Positions 28,417 to 36,930 of a stretch of 64,000 bases of DNA are shown here, one piece after another. Positions within the stretch are counted from its first letter, which is position 1, and every line of letters starts with the position of its first letter. Origin of the DNA: Alloalcanivorax xiamenensis (lineage in GTDB: Bacteria; Pseudomonadota; Gammaproteobacteria; Pseudomonadales; Alcanivoracaceae); the NCBI RefSeq assembly GCF_009846745.1, contig NZ_AQPF01000004.1, positions 1 through 64,000 on the forward strand, given 5' to 3'. The notes under the pieces are model-generated. The model did no database searches. It was given only the letters and a program-made list of their open reading frames with translations, and had not been told where the DNA came from. Position numbers and translations under genes: made by a program.

Positions 28417-29208
28417 ATGTTCTACGACCGTGACGCGGCCAGTCAGATATTGGCGATGACCCGGGTGACCACGCTGGCGCGCCTGCATGCCGCCACCACG
28501 TATCTGATTCAGATGCACGGGTTTCGCTTTTACTATTTTTCGCTGCGCGGGCAGCATGCGCTGACAGGCCGCGACCCGGTCACCTTGCACAATTTGCCGG
28601 TCAATGGCCGCCGGCCTGAAATGGATAGAGAGCCGGATCAGGATCCCCTCGCTCATTACGCCGCTACTCGTACCCTGCCCATGGATTGGAAGCAGATCAT
28701 GGCGCTGCCCGGTTACCAGCACCGGGGTTATCTGCGCGTGATGGCGGCGCGGGCCCAACACGGACTATTAAGTGGTTGCACCGTGCCCTTGAGTCAGGCC
28801 AGTGGCGTTTTGGCGCGGCTGGATTTGATCTGTGATCATGATGACGAGGAAGCGGATCTCTGTATTCGCCGCTACCTGCCATACGCTTCTTTGCTGGGAC
28901 AGGTCCTGTTGGATAAAACCCGGGGTCTGACCCGGCAAGAAGACGACGACCTGATGGAGCCCGATGGCGGCACACCGCTCACTCAACGGGAACGGGAGTG
29001 TTTGCTTTGGGCCAGTGAAGGCAAGACCAACGCGGAAATCGGTGCGCTGCTCGGCATCAGCGAACGTACCGTGGTGTATCACGTTCACCATGCCTGTGAA
29101 AAACTCCATGCCCGCAATCGCCAACACGCGGTCACCAAGGCCATCCTGTCTCGAAAGCTGTTTGGTCCCACCAGTGACAGTTCCCGGCTGGTTGGTAACA
29201 TGGTGTAG
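28417..29208 (+). CDS. LuxR-family regulator, solo, copy 1
   Basis: A 263-residue transcription factor with an N-terminal autoinducer-binding-like domain (about 8-165) and a C-terminal LuxR helix-turn-helix (about 190-255; LTQREREC, GKTNAEIGALLGISERTVVY). Of the usual ligand-pocket residues the Asp-Pro pair (DQDPLAHY), the downstream Trp (MDW) and the GCTVPL segment are present. The W/Y pair of acyl-homoserine-lactone binders in the first strands appears replaced by F/Y (FRFYYFSL). There is no luxI nearby, so it is a solo regulator. Start at 28417 with aggagg upstream; it matches the MFYD start of its paralogue at 31267-32073. Confidence 0.9.
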   Translation: MFYDRDAASQILAMTRVTTLARLHAATTYLIQMHGFRFYYFSLRGQHALTGRDPVTLHNLPVNGRRPEMDREPDQDPLAHYAATRTLPMDWKQIMALPGYQHRGYLRVMAARAQHGLLSGCTVPLSQASGVLARLDLICDHDDEEADLCIRRYLPYASLLGQVLLDKTRGLTRQEDDDLMEPDGGTPLTQRERECLLWASEGKTNAEIGALLGISERTVVYHVHHACEKLHARNRQHAVTKAILSRKLFGPTSDSSRLVGNMV

Positions 29209-29268
29209 CGCTTGTCGCTGATCGAAGGCGATCACATATCCTTTCATTCCCAACTCCAACCACGAATC

Positions 29269-29346
29269 CGCTGTGGGAGCGGCCTTGGCCGCGAATTATT
29301 TCTCCTGGCGCTGGCAATTCGCTTGCAAGCAAGCTTCCCACAGCGG
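29269..29346. repeat. REP-type palindromic repeat pair, copy 3 (reverse order)
   Basis: Arms ccgctgtgggagcggccttg (from 29269, continuing to 29297) and its imperfect complement 29317-29346, ending tcccacagcgg. Here the GTGGGA ends are outermost, opposite to copies 1, 2 and 4. The stem tips differ between the arms (gcggccttggccgc versus gcttgcaagcaagc), so two REP subtypes are paired. Confidence 0.75.
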
Positions 29347-29591
29347 CTTCGAATTCACCCCAAAGAGCGGCCTTTTTTGCTTTGCCAATTACAGCAATCT
29401 TATCCGCCAATTTATGACCTTCTGTCACATCTCTTCCCTGTTCGACAGCGGCCGAACCCGGGATGCAAGCGGGGTTCATAAAAGACAACGAAAAACCGGT
29501 TACAAACTGCTGGAAACAACAAAGCCGTGACAAGAAAACGTCGCCTGATCGACCGGTAATATTCCCCGAAATGAAAAGGTTCGGAAACGCG

Positions 29592-29660
29592 CCCTCTTTA
29601 GTGTGGTTCATGCGGTTCGCCGCGCTTCATTGCAATCGAACTAACCACTTTTAAAGAGGG
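29592..29660 (+). promoter_or_regulatory. leader stem-loop covering the Shine-Dalgarno of the PstS-like gene
   Basis: Outer stem ccctcttta (29592-29600) with taaagaggg (29652-29660) and inner stem gtggtt (29603-29608) with aaccac (29643-29648), separated by a small internal loop. The apical loop contains its own gcgg-ttcg-ccgc hairpin. The 3' arm includes the gaggg that serves as ribosome binding site for the ATG at 29670. A 14-codon reading frame (29610-29654) lies inside the structure. Confidence 0.55.
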
Positions 29661-29669
29661 TAATTGATC

Positions 29670-30947
29670 ATGAACACCATATTGAAAAAGGCGGCTCTGG
29701 TTGCTGCCATCATGTCGGCCCCATTTGCCGCTTCCGCTGCCAACCTGGTGGGTGGCGGGGCATCGCTGCCCGCCGTTGCTTACGTCGGTGATGGCTTTAC
29801 TGTACCAGATCCCCAGGCACGGCTTTCCAGCAGTGTCCTTTTTGCAGGCATCAACCCCGGCACAGGTATGCCTTATAATCAAGTGACTGCGGATGGCACC
29901 TCTATTTTTGGTATCTACAACCAAGGGGCCAATAATGCATCTTATTGTCAGACCGGTAGCAGCACGGGTAAGCGGGTTCTGTTGAGCGCCGCTGACGAAA
30001 TCGCCTCAGGAAATTGTAAGGATTACAGCGATTCCGCCGATGGCTTCAGTGGGCCGAACGCACTGCCTGATTTCGCCGGCTCCGACGCGCCGCTGACGGC
30101 AGGAGACATCAGCAAGTTCATCGACTCAACCAATGGTTATCAATCCCAACGTACCAACCTGGTTCAGGTGCCGGCCCTTGGGGCTTTCTTGGGGCTGCCG
30201 ATGAATATCCAGGACGGCTCCGGTAACCCCATCACCAACGTCGATCTGAGCACCGCCGAAGTCTGTTCCATCTTTGACGGCAGCGCCACGGTTTGGAGTG
30301 ATGTGGGCGTACCTTCCAGCCAGCAAATCAAGGTCGTTTATCGCTCCGACGGCAGCGGCACGACGTTCGCCTTTACCCAGTATCTGGCGTCCGCCTGCAA
30401 CATCTCTGCTACCACGTTCCAAACCGAGGAGCTGTACAGCGATGCCATTTCTCTGACCGTATATGGCAGCCGGTCAGTAGGTGGTAGCGGTAATGGTGGT
30501 GTGATCGATGCCGTAACCAGCACCCCGGGCGCCATCGGCTACGCCAACTTTTCCAACGTAGCCGCTGAGCCGGGTTTGGCTTACGCCTTGGTAGAAGGCC
30601 ACGATCCGGCTAGTGGTGGTAGCATTGTTGTCGCGGACCCTGACATCTTGATTGACACCGTCCTGGGTAATCCGGGCTCGAATGGTCTGCCGACTACCCA
30701 GTCCCTGAGCTCTGCTGGTGGTACTCAAGTGGGGTGTCTGGCTGTGGTGAATCCCGCTATCCAACTGACTCAAAGCTATCCCATCGTGGCTTTCACCAAC
30801 CTGCTTACCTACACCAATAATAACCCCAATGCTACTGCGGTAGAGAGCCTGTTCATGGCTGTGAGCAATGCGTCAGGTCTGCCTGTTGGTTATGCCCCCG
30901 TCAGCTCTGGCAAAATCGACAATGTTATTAACAACTGCATTAACTAA
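29670..30947 (+). CDS. PstS/DING-like phosphate-binding or LapA-like secreted protein
   Basis: A 425-residue exported protein: signal peptide (to AASA, about 24), then the PstS opening pattern GGGASLPAVAYV and the phosphate-site signature YRSDGSGTTFAF (about 229-240). This fold comprises periplasmic phosphate-binding proteins, secreted DING proteins and, as I recall, the low-molecular-weight alkaline phosphatase LapA of P. aeruginosa. No pstCAB genes follow, which argues for a stand-alone scavenging or secreted role. It ends in a good terminator. ATG at 29670 preferred over the one at 29664 because the gaggg then sits at normal distance. Confidence 0.8.
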   Translation: MNTILKKAALVAAIMSAPFAASAANLVGGGASLPAVAYVGDGFTVPDPQARLSSSVLFAGINPGTGMPYNQVTADGTSIFGIYNQGANNASYCQTGSSTGKRVLLSAADEIASGNCKDYSDSADGFSGPNALPDFAGSDAPLTAGDISKFIDSTNGYQSQRTNLVQVPALGAFLGLPMNIQDGSGNPITNVDLSTAEVCSIFDGSATVWSDVGVPSSQQIKVVYRSDGSGTTFAFTQYLASACNISATTFQTEELYSDAISLTVYGSRSVGGSGNGGVIDAVTSTPGAIGYANFSNVAAEPGLAYALVEGHDPASGGSIVVADPDILIDTVLGNPGSNGLPTTQSLSSAGGTQVGCLAVVNPAIQLTQSYPIVAFTNLLTYTNNNPNATAVESLFMAVSNASGLPVGYAPVSSGKIDNVINNCIN

Positions 30948-30973
30948 GCAGCATATCCGGTCCTGACCGGAGC

Positions 30974-31002
30974 GGGGCGCCCAAGAGGGCGCCCCTTTTT
31001 TT
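30974..31002 (+). terminator. rho-independent terminator of the PstS-like gene
   Basis: Stem ggggcgccc (30974-30982) / gggcgcccc (30987-30995), 4-base loop, followed by seven T. It lies 27 bases after the stop codon. Confidence 0.9.
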
Positions 31003-31016
31003 AAAGGCTGTACCCG

Positions 31017-31188
31017 GTCATCCCGGGGTAGATAGTTCAATGGCTTAACGCCACTGAACGCCCCCTTCGGGGCGCCCTGCGGGGCGTCCAAACGGTGCTC
31101 TAAGCACCGTTGTGTGACCCGGGATCTCCGTCTGAAGGGCGCGGCTTTGTAGAGGAAGAAGGAGATGCCGGATCAAGTTAGGCATGAC
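31017..31188. repeat. GTCATCCCGG-type repeat element, copy 3, with internal insertion
   Basis: Begins gtcatcccgg (31017-31026) and ends ggcatgac (31188). Its right half (gacccgggatctcc to gccggatcaagttaggcatg) matches copy 2 at 3831-3912. About 90 extra bases (31027 to about 31113) lie near its left end and include a perfect hairpin aacggtgct-cta-agcaccgtt (31091-31111). Confidence 0.6.
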
Positions 31189-31194
31189 ATTGGG

Positions 31195-31222
31195 GCTGTG
31201 GGAAGCTTGCTTGCAAGCGAAT
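31195..31222. repeat. single REP-type unit
   Basis: One arm only: gctgtgggaagcttgcttgc followed by aagcgaat. It equals the gcttgcaagc subtype seen in the right arm of copy 3 at 29317-29346. Confidence 0.65.
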
Positions 31223-31266
31223 ATTTCGACGGGGCCAGAGTAAACATGCCGAGGCTTTTACCCGCT

Positions 31267-32073
31267 TCAGTCGTCCCCGCCACCCTGCAAATCAAACTGC
31301 ACTGGCAGGCCTTCCAGTGGCAACTGCCGGGAAAGGATCGCCCGGGTCACCGCATGCTGACGATTACGGGCACGTAGTTTCCGGCAGGCGTTGCTGATGT
31401 GGTAGACCACGGTGCGTTCGGTGATGCCCAGGCGCTGGCCGATTTCGTTGTTGGTGTGGCCGGCGCTGGCCCACACCAGACATTCCCGTTCGCGGCTGTT
31501 GAGCGCTTCGGCGCAATGGGCTTCACGTTGTTGTGCTGTGGTGGTGCCATCCTGGCCGCGCAGTGTGCGAGTGCGTTCCAGGATGACGTTGCCGAGCAAC
31601 AGGGCATAGGGCAGGAATTGATGGGCATGGTCCCAGGCGCGCTCGCCGTCCTCCTCGCTGATCAGGTTGAAACGGGCATGTAGGCCGTCAATGGCCAGGG
31701 GCACGGTACAGCCGGAGGCCATGCCGTGGTGGGCACGCAGGATCATGACGCGGCGTTGTTCGCCGGTGTCGTAGTCCGGCAGGGTCATGAGGGAGCGCCA
31801 GTCCAATGGCAGGTGATGGTTCAGGGCGTAGTGCACCAGCGGGTCGGTGTTGATCAGGTGCTCGTCCCGATAGAGCCGGACCCAGTCGTCGGCCAGATTA
31901 TGCAAACGCAGCGGTTCCGGCGGGTTCAGGGATACCGTGCTGTTGATGACAAAAAAATAGCACTGGAATCCATGTTCACGGATGAAGTACTCCACCGCCG
32001 TGTGCAAACGTGTGAGGCGTGTAAGGCGGGTGATGGCCAGGATTTGGGCCACCACGCTTTTATCGTAGAACAT
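31267..32073 (-). CDS. LuxR-family regulator, solo, copy 2
   Basis: A 268-residue paralogue of the regulator at 28417, recognisably similar along the whole length (both start MFYD; shared Q-I-L-A-x-T-R, D-P-L-x-H-Y-A, G-C-T-V-P-L, Y-A-L-L-L-G). Autoinducer-binding-like domain about 8-165, helix-turn-helix about 200-258 (GHTNNEIGQRLGITERTVVY). No luxI gene nearby. It is transcribed towards the PstS-like gene and away from the phosphatase gene at 32361, so it could control that divergent promoter region. Confidence 0.9.
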   Translation of the reverse strand: MFYDKSVVAQILAITRLTRLTRLHTAVEYFIREHGFQCYFFVINSTVSLNPPEPLRLHNLADDWVRLYRDEHLINTDPLVHYALNHHLPLDWRSLMTLPDYDTGEQRRVMILRAHHGMASGCTVPLAIDGLHARFNLISEEDGERAWDHAHQFLPYALLLGNVILERTRTLRGQDGTTTAQQREAHCAEALNSRERECLVWASAGHTNNEIGQRLGITERTVVYHISNACRKLRARNRQHAVTRAILSRQLPLEGLPVQFDLQGGGDD

Positions 32074-32178
32074 CCCCCTGAGCCTTCCCTGTGGTTTATG
32101 GGTGTTCGCTTTATGATTTTGATTCTCGGATTTTCATAACAGATTAGGCAGTAAGTATTGCGGTTTCGTGATGATCAC

Positions 32179-32265
32179 CCTGTCATTTCTTACAGCTTGT
32201 AAGGTGAAAAGGTGTCACTGTGGTGACAGAAAAAGGGAAGCACGATTGTCATAAATTATGTCACC
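32179..32265. promoter_or_regulatory. cluster of TGTCA motifs upstream of the phosphatase gene
   Basis: Within 90 bases there are cctgtcat (32179-32186), a perfect palindrome tgtcac-tgtg-gtgaca (32213-32228) and ttgtcataaattatgtcacc (32246-32265), besides an inverted repeat cttac-agctt-gtaag (32188-32202). The last one resembles a PhoB box (TGTCAT-N-TGTCAC), but its repeats are 12 instead of 11 bases apart. The palindromes could instead be LuxR-type operators. Located between the divergent LuxR (start 32073) and phosphatase (start 32361) genes. Confidence 0.4.
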
Positions 32266-32360
32266 TTCCGGTAATCGATTTGCCACCGTCCTCTTCTATC
32301 CTGCCCGATCTTTAGCGGGGCGTTTGCCCTGACACAGGTTTATCTATTCGGGAGAACATC

Positions 32361-35300
32361 ATGGGAGCTTGCGTTCGCCACGCGGGCCGATGGCGTGCGG
32401 CTGTGTTGCCGGCGTTGATCGCGTCCTTGCTGGCCGGTTGCGGTGGAGATACCGATACCAAATTCGTCGATAAAGAGGTCGAGGTTCCCGTCACCGAGGA
32501 CGTCCCCTATGTGGAGGATTTATCCGGTGCGGAAACCTTTGCCGCGAATGTGATCGCCGCGCCGGATGGCGCCGACGATCAGTTTCAGCCGCAACCCGCG
32601 CCAGTGGTGAATGGCGTCACTGCACGGGAAACCGAGGCGACTCTGATCAGCGGCTACCAGCGCTTCCAGGTCAACACCGATCTGAGCCTGACCAGCGGTC
32701 GTCTGAATCACGTTCGCGATGAAGGCATCTTCAGTGCGGAGTTCACCACTGGCGGCAGTCTCTCTTTGGTGCCGTTGACCCGTTCCAACGGTCAGTTCTC
32801 CTTTGAGCGCACCACCGCGTCCGCCAACCATGCCATCGACAACGGCCAGAACGTGATTCTGGCGGTGAATGCGGATCCCTATGATATGACCCAGGGCTGG
32901 AATATGGGTCTGATAAAAAAAGACGGGGTCACCTACACCGGGTTTTCCGATCGCAACGAGCAGGCGATCGTGGTCTATCAGGACGGTTCGCCGGGTATTT
33001 TGGAACAGGTGCCCCAGTTCACCTTGAATGTGTATCTCAATGGCCAGTTGCTGGAGCCGCTGGGCAAGGTGCATTACTTCAATAATGCCAGTCAGGCCAA
33101 CACCAGCTTCAGCCGCGGCGACTCCGAGCTGGAACTGTATCCGGCGGAAAGCTATCGCGGCACCATCGATCTGACCGGTCGCGGTGCCGCGCTGATCGCC
33201 GCCGAGGCCAATGGCGTCAGCGTGGTGGAGCGGGGCGACGGCGAGGTCAGCGTGCAGTTGCCGCCATTATCCGGAACCGTGGTGGGACGCGTGGAAGACC
33301 GCGCCAACTATGTGGTTCCCGCCGGGCACGCGTTGCTGGTGGACGGCGGCGTGTTGTCCATCGGTAGCAAGGTGGATATCCGTTACGAAACCGACGATCC
33401 GTCCTGGGAGCAGGTGGAGAGTGCTCTGGGGGCCGGCTTCGGTCGTGGTCTGTTGGTGAAGGACGGTCAGCTTGGCAACAATCAGGACGAAGTGGCGGTA
33501 AGCAGCCGCACTGCTTTCGGCATTCGCGCCGACGGCAGCGCTTTCTTCCTGGTGGTGGACAAGCCGGTGGGCTCTCTCTACGACGGCATCACCCAGACCA
33601 AACTGGGCCAGATCATGATCGGCTATGGCGCGGTGCAAGCGATCAACCTGGACGGCGGTGGCTCGTCCACATTGGCCGCGCGTCTGCCCGGCGAACGCTA
33701 CACCTATCTGGTGAACACACCCTCCGACGGTGGCGAGCGGGTCACCGCCACCAAGTGGGGGCTGGTGTTGAACGCGGAGCAGGCACGTTACGACGCCAAT
33801 GCGGTGGCGGTGTATCCCCGGGAACTGACAATGATGGCGGGGTCCGTTTATCGCCGTTTCCGGGGCGTGGGTTACGACAGCGCGTCCTGGGAAGGCGGCG
33901 GTGACATCCCGGAGTATGGCATCAGCGATGCCTCCCTGGGGTTGATCGACAGTCGCACCGGTGCTTTCAAAGCAGCCGATGCGAATGCGCAAGGGTATGT
34001 GGTGGTTCAGGTCGGTGAACAAAAAGGTGTGGCTCGAGTGCGTGTCACCGATACCATCGATGAGATCCGTTTTCCCAGCGAGCAGTACGCGGTGGACAGT
34101 GGCGGCAGCCTGCAATTGACGCCGCTGCTGATCAGTGATGGCGACAGCGTGCACTATTCCAACGACGTCATCAGCTATGAGCTGGACAACAACGACGATT
34201 GCACTCTGAATCCGGAAACAGGCGTGCTGTCCGTGGCGCCGGTACAAGGCCGAAGCTGTACCGTCACCGCCACCGCCGCCGGAATGAGTGCCACCACCGT
34301 GGTGAATATCGGCGTGGCGCCAGAGTTGGTGAGCGGCTTCGAGGGTGATACCAGCGCCTTCGCGCCAGGCGGTGCTCGTCATAAAACGGTGAATATCGAG
34401 AAAGTCTCCGACCAGGTATTCGCCGGCAATTACTCCATGAAGCTGAGTTGGGAAGCGGACCCCGCCCAGCCCGGTACTTTTGGCGCTTATCTCACCGATC
34501 CGGGGCAGGTGACCGAATTGCCGGGGTATCCCAAGTACCTGGGTGTGAATGTTTATATCCCTGATGAACTGGCCGGCAAAGTATGGTGGGTGCGTGGCAG
34601 TCTCAAGGATGACGATGGCAAGACCGTCACCTTGAACTACAACAACGATGGCGATGCCTTGCCGGAACGGGGCTGGCATTTCATGAAGGCGGAAATCGGC
34701 TCCGGCTACAAGGAGCCACTGCGCTTCTTCCAGCCGTTCCGCTTCCTGGTATTGAAGACCGCCGAGCGCATCGACTCCCACGTGATTCTGGACGACTTCA
34801 CCGCCATCTACAGCGATGACACCGATCTCGCCGGTCCCGGTGTGACGGTGTCGCCGCAAGCCGACGCCACGGTGGAGCAGCCTGATCCTTTGTTGTCCTT
34901 GCAGGTGCATGACGATTCCGGCGTGGATTTCGGCAGCGCTTATGTAGCCCTGGATGGCCAGGACGTTTCCGCCTCGCTCACCAACAATGGCCAGGACCGT
35001 ATCGAGTTCCAGAGCGCTGATCTGGCGGACGGTTGGCACCGGGTGGACTACCGCGTGGCGGATACCAACGGCAACGTCACCGCGGGCGATTATCTGTTCC
35101 AGGTGCTGACCGGTGGCCCGCGCGTTTACATCGACAGTGCCAGTATCCAGTTCTACCCCGGCGGCACCTTCCAGGTACCGATCCGTGTGGAGGGTGGCGG
35201 CCACTTCGGTGACTTCAATCTGAGTCTCGACTACGACGCCACCAAAGCCGCCATGACGGTGATCGACGGTGACCTGAGCGCCACCGATGTCAGCACCACG

Positions 35301-36920
35301 GAAGGCAACTGGAGCGGGCGCTTTACCGGGTTCAATGACAATATCGGCGTGGTGGCGTATCTGGAACTGAAGGTGCGCGACTACATCCAGAACACCTTCG
35401 TGTCCGTGGTGGTGAACGGCCAACTGGATGGCGATACCTACTACCATCCGGTGGTGCGCAAAGAGGTGGGCAGCCGTTATCGCTTGCTGACCCACTGGGG
35501 CATCAGCGGCCAGCAATTGGACATGCTGGTGGTGGATCAGCAGGGTAACGCCGCGTCCGGGGTGACGGTGGAAACCTTCACCTACAACAGTGGCACGGAC
35601 CAGATCAGTGACGTGGTTGTGCTGGGTGCCACCGACGCGGAAGGTCGCCTGGCCGTGACCCTGCCCGCGGGCAGCGACTCCCGGGAAATGTTGTTCCGGG
35701 CCTATGACGATCTGGGGTCATCGCTGATGACCGATGTGCAGGCGTTGGTGGAGCGGCTGACGCCGGCGCCGCGTCACCTGTATCTGACCCCGGGCGCGGA
35801 TGGTTCACAAGTGAACGTGACCTGGTATACCTCCACGGATGTGAGCGCCAGCGAAGTGATGTACGGCACCGGTTCCCTGAATCAGACCGCCACTGGTGAC
35901 TCCGGGATTTTGCCGTTCTTCTATGGAACGGAAGCGGGGGTTGTACGCGTGCACCATGTAGCGCTGACCAATCTGGCGCCAGGAACCACCTATCGCTATA
36001 AGGTCGGTGATGGCGGTGCCAACCAAAGCACCGAGTTCAGCTTCACCACCGATGATGGCGACGATCAGGTGAACATCCACCTGTTCGGCGATACCCAGAC
36101 GCTGTCCAACGAAAATATCTTCAACGGCAGCGGTCTGGTGACGGAACTGTATCGCAAGATGCAGGCGCAGTTGCCTGGTGGTGATCTGATTATGCACGTC
36201 GGTGACTTCACCGAGGATCTCAGTGATTACCGCCTGCTGCGGTTGTTCCTCGAATCCCTGGAAGGCGACGGCATGCTGGCTTCCCATTTGCTGGTCCCCA
36301 CCGAAGGCAACCACGAGGTGTACAACGAAGGCGCGGAAAAATTCGCCGCCATGTTCCGCTTCGCCCCCACCGACAGCGGTGTGGCCGATCCCTTCGAAGG
36401 TGCTATCTACAGCTTCGATTACGGCAACGCGCACATCGCCGTGCTCACCAGTGAACTCACCGAGGAAAGCGACTGGCCGAAGATGATGGACTGGTTGCGC
36501 GCGGATATGAGCGCGTCCGACCGGACCTGGAAGATTGTCATGATTCACCGGCCGCCGTACAACGGCAACCCGGCCTCCGGCAATGGCCGTGTTATGCAGT
36601 ACCTGCCACCGGTGGTGGACGAACTCGGTATCGATCTGGTGCTCTCGGGCCACGATCACATGTACTCGCGCAGTGTGCCGATGGCGGGCGGGCAACCGCA
36701 CCCGGCCGGTGCCACCTACCTGATCGCGGGCTCCGACTCGGCCAAGTACTACGACAACAATGGTGGTGGCATCGCCAAATTCGCCGATGTGCTGTTCGAC
36801 GACAACGTTAATACCTATACCACGCTGCAAATCGACGGCGCGAGCCTGCACGTGCTGACGCGCACTCTCGATGGCACCGTGGTGGACGACACCATCCTCA
36901 CCCCACGGGCAGGCCGCTAA
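32361..36920 (+). CDS. lipoprotein with phosphodiester-glycosidase and metallophosphoesterase domains
   Basis: A 1519-residue surface or periplasmic lipoprotein. Lipobox LLAGC (Cys at about 27). Domains in order: NAGPA/phosphodiester-glycosidase-like (about 95-475; key patch AINLDGGGSSTLAAR near 428), Ig/Big-like parts (about 480-655), a carbohydrate-binding-like sandwich (about 660-830), Ig-like (about 835-915), cohesin-like (about 920-1030), a purple-acid-phosphatase-type Fn3 (about 1136-1230) and a calcineurin-like phosphoesterase (about 1236-1480). The last has metal-ligand motifs GDTQ, HVGDFTE, EGNHE, MIHRPPY and SGHDHMYSR. It probably hydrolyses phosphodiesters or phosphomonoesters on polymers outside the cell to release phosphate or sugar; the substrate is not known. 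ATG with gggaga upstream. Confidence 0.88.
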   Translation: MGACVRHAGRWRAAVLPALIASLLAGCGGDTDTKFVDKEVEVPVTEDVPYVEDLSGAETFAANVIAAPDGADDQFQPQPAPVVNGVTARETEATLISGYQRFQVNTDLSLTSGRLNHVRDEGIFSAEFTTGGSLSLVPLTRSNGQFSFERTTASANHAIDNGQNVILAVNADPYDMTQGWNMGLIKKDGVTYTGFSDRNEQAIVVYQDGSPGILEQVPQFTLNVYLNGQLLEPLGKVHYFNNASQANTSFSRGDSELELYPAESYRGTIDLTGRGAALIAAEANGVSVVERGDGEVSVQLPPLSGTVVGRVEDRANYVVPAGHALLVDGGVLSIGSKVDIRYETDDPSWEQVESALGAGFGRGLLVKDGQLGNNQDEVAVSSRTAFGIRADGSAFFLVVDKPVGSLYDGITQTKLGQIMIGYGAVQAINLDGGGSSTLAARLPGERYTYLVNTPSDGGERVTATKWGLVLNAEQARYDANAVAVYPRELTMMAGSVYRRFRGVGYDSASWEGGGDIPEYGISDASLGLIDSRTGAFKAADANAQGYVVVQVGEQKGVARVRVTDTIDEIRFPSEQYAVDSGGSLQLTPLLISDGDSVHYSNDVISYELDNNDDCTLNPETGVLSVAPVQGRSCTVTATAAGMSATTVVNIGVAPELVSGFEGDTSAFAPGGARHKTVNIEKVSDQVFAGNYSMKLSWEADPAQPGTFGAYLTDPGQVTELPGYPKYLGVNVYIPDELAGKVWWVRGSLKDDDGKTVTLNYNNDGDALPERGWHFMKAEIGSGYKEPLRFFQPFRFLVLKTAERIDSHVILDDFTAIYSDDTDLAGPGVTVSPQADATVEQPDPLLSLQVHDDSGVDFGSAYVALDGQDVSASLTNNGQDRIEFQSADLADGWHRVDYRVADTNGNVTAGDYLFQVLTGGPRVYIDSASIQFYPGGTFQVPIRVEGGGHFGDFNLSLDYDATKAAMTVIDGDLSATDVSTTEGNWSGRFTGFNDNIGVVAYLELKVRDYIQNTFVSVVVNGQLDGDTYYHPVVRKEVGSRYRLLTHWGISGQQLDMLVVDQQGNAASGVTVETFTYNSGTDQISDVVVLGATDAEGRLAVTLPAGSDSREMLFRAYDDLGSSLMTDVQALVERLTPAPRHLYLTPGADGSQVNVTWYTSTDVSASEVMYGTGSLNQTATGDSGILPFFYGTEAGVVRVHHVALTNLAPGTTYRYKVGDGGANQSTEFSFTTDDGDDQVNIHLFGDTQTLSNENIFNGSGLVTELYRKMQAQLPGGDLIMHVGDFTEDLSDYRLLRLFLESLEGDGMLASHLLVPTEGNHEVYNEGAEKFAAMFRFAPTDSGVADPFEGAIYSFDYGNAHIAVLTSELTEESDWPKMMDWLRADMSASDRTWKIVMIHRPPYNGNPASGNGRVMQYLPPVVDELGIDLVLSGHDHMYSRSVPMAGGQPHPAGATYLIAGSDSAKYYDNNGGGIAKFADVLFDDNVNTYTTLQIDGASLHVLTRTLDGTVVDDTILTPRAGR

Positions 36921-36930
36921 GGAGTAAACC

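Larger units (their letters stand above)
29209..29669. other. long upstream region of the PstS-like gene
   Basis: 461 bases with REP copy 3 (29269-29346), an A/T-richer part (29380-29560) that probably holds the promoter, and a stable leader hairpin (29592-29660). A ctgtcac motif near 29420 is a possible half PhoB site, but a second half at the right spacing is not convincing. Confidence 0.5.

Noticed and set aside
29400..29450. PhoB box in front of the PstS-like gene
   Set aside because: Only one half-site (ctgtcac) is convincing; the second repeat at 11-base spacing does not match.
33267..35516. 749-codon frame antisense to the phosphatase lipoprotein
   Set aside because: Shadow of the sense gene; no ribosome site and no family features.
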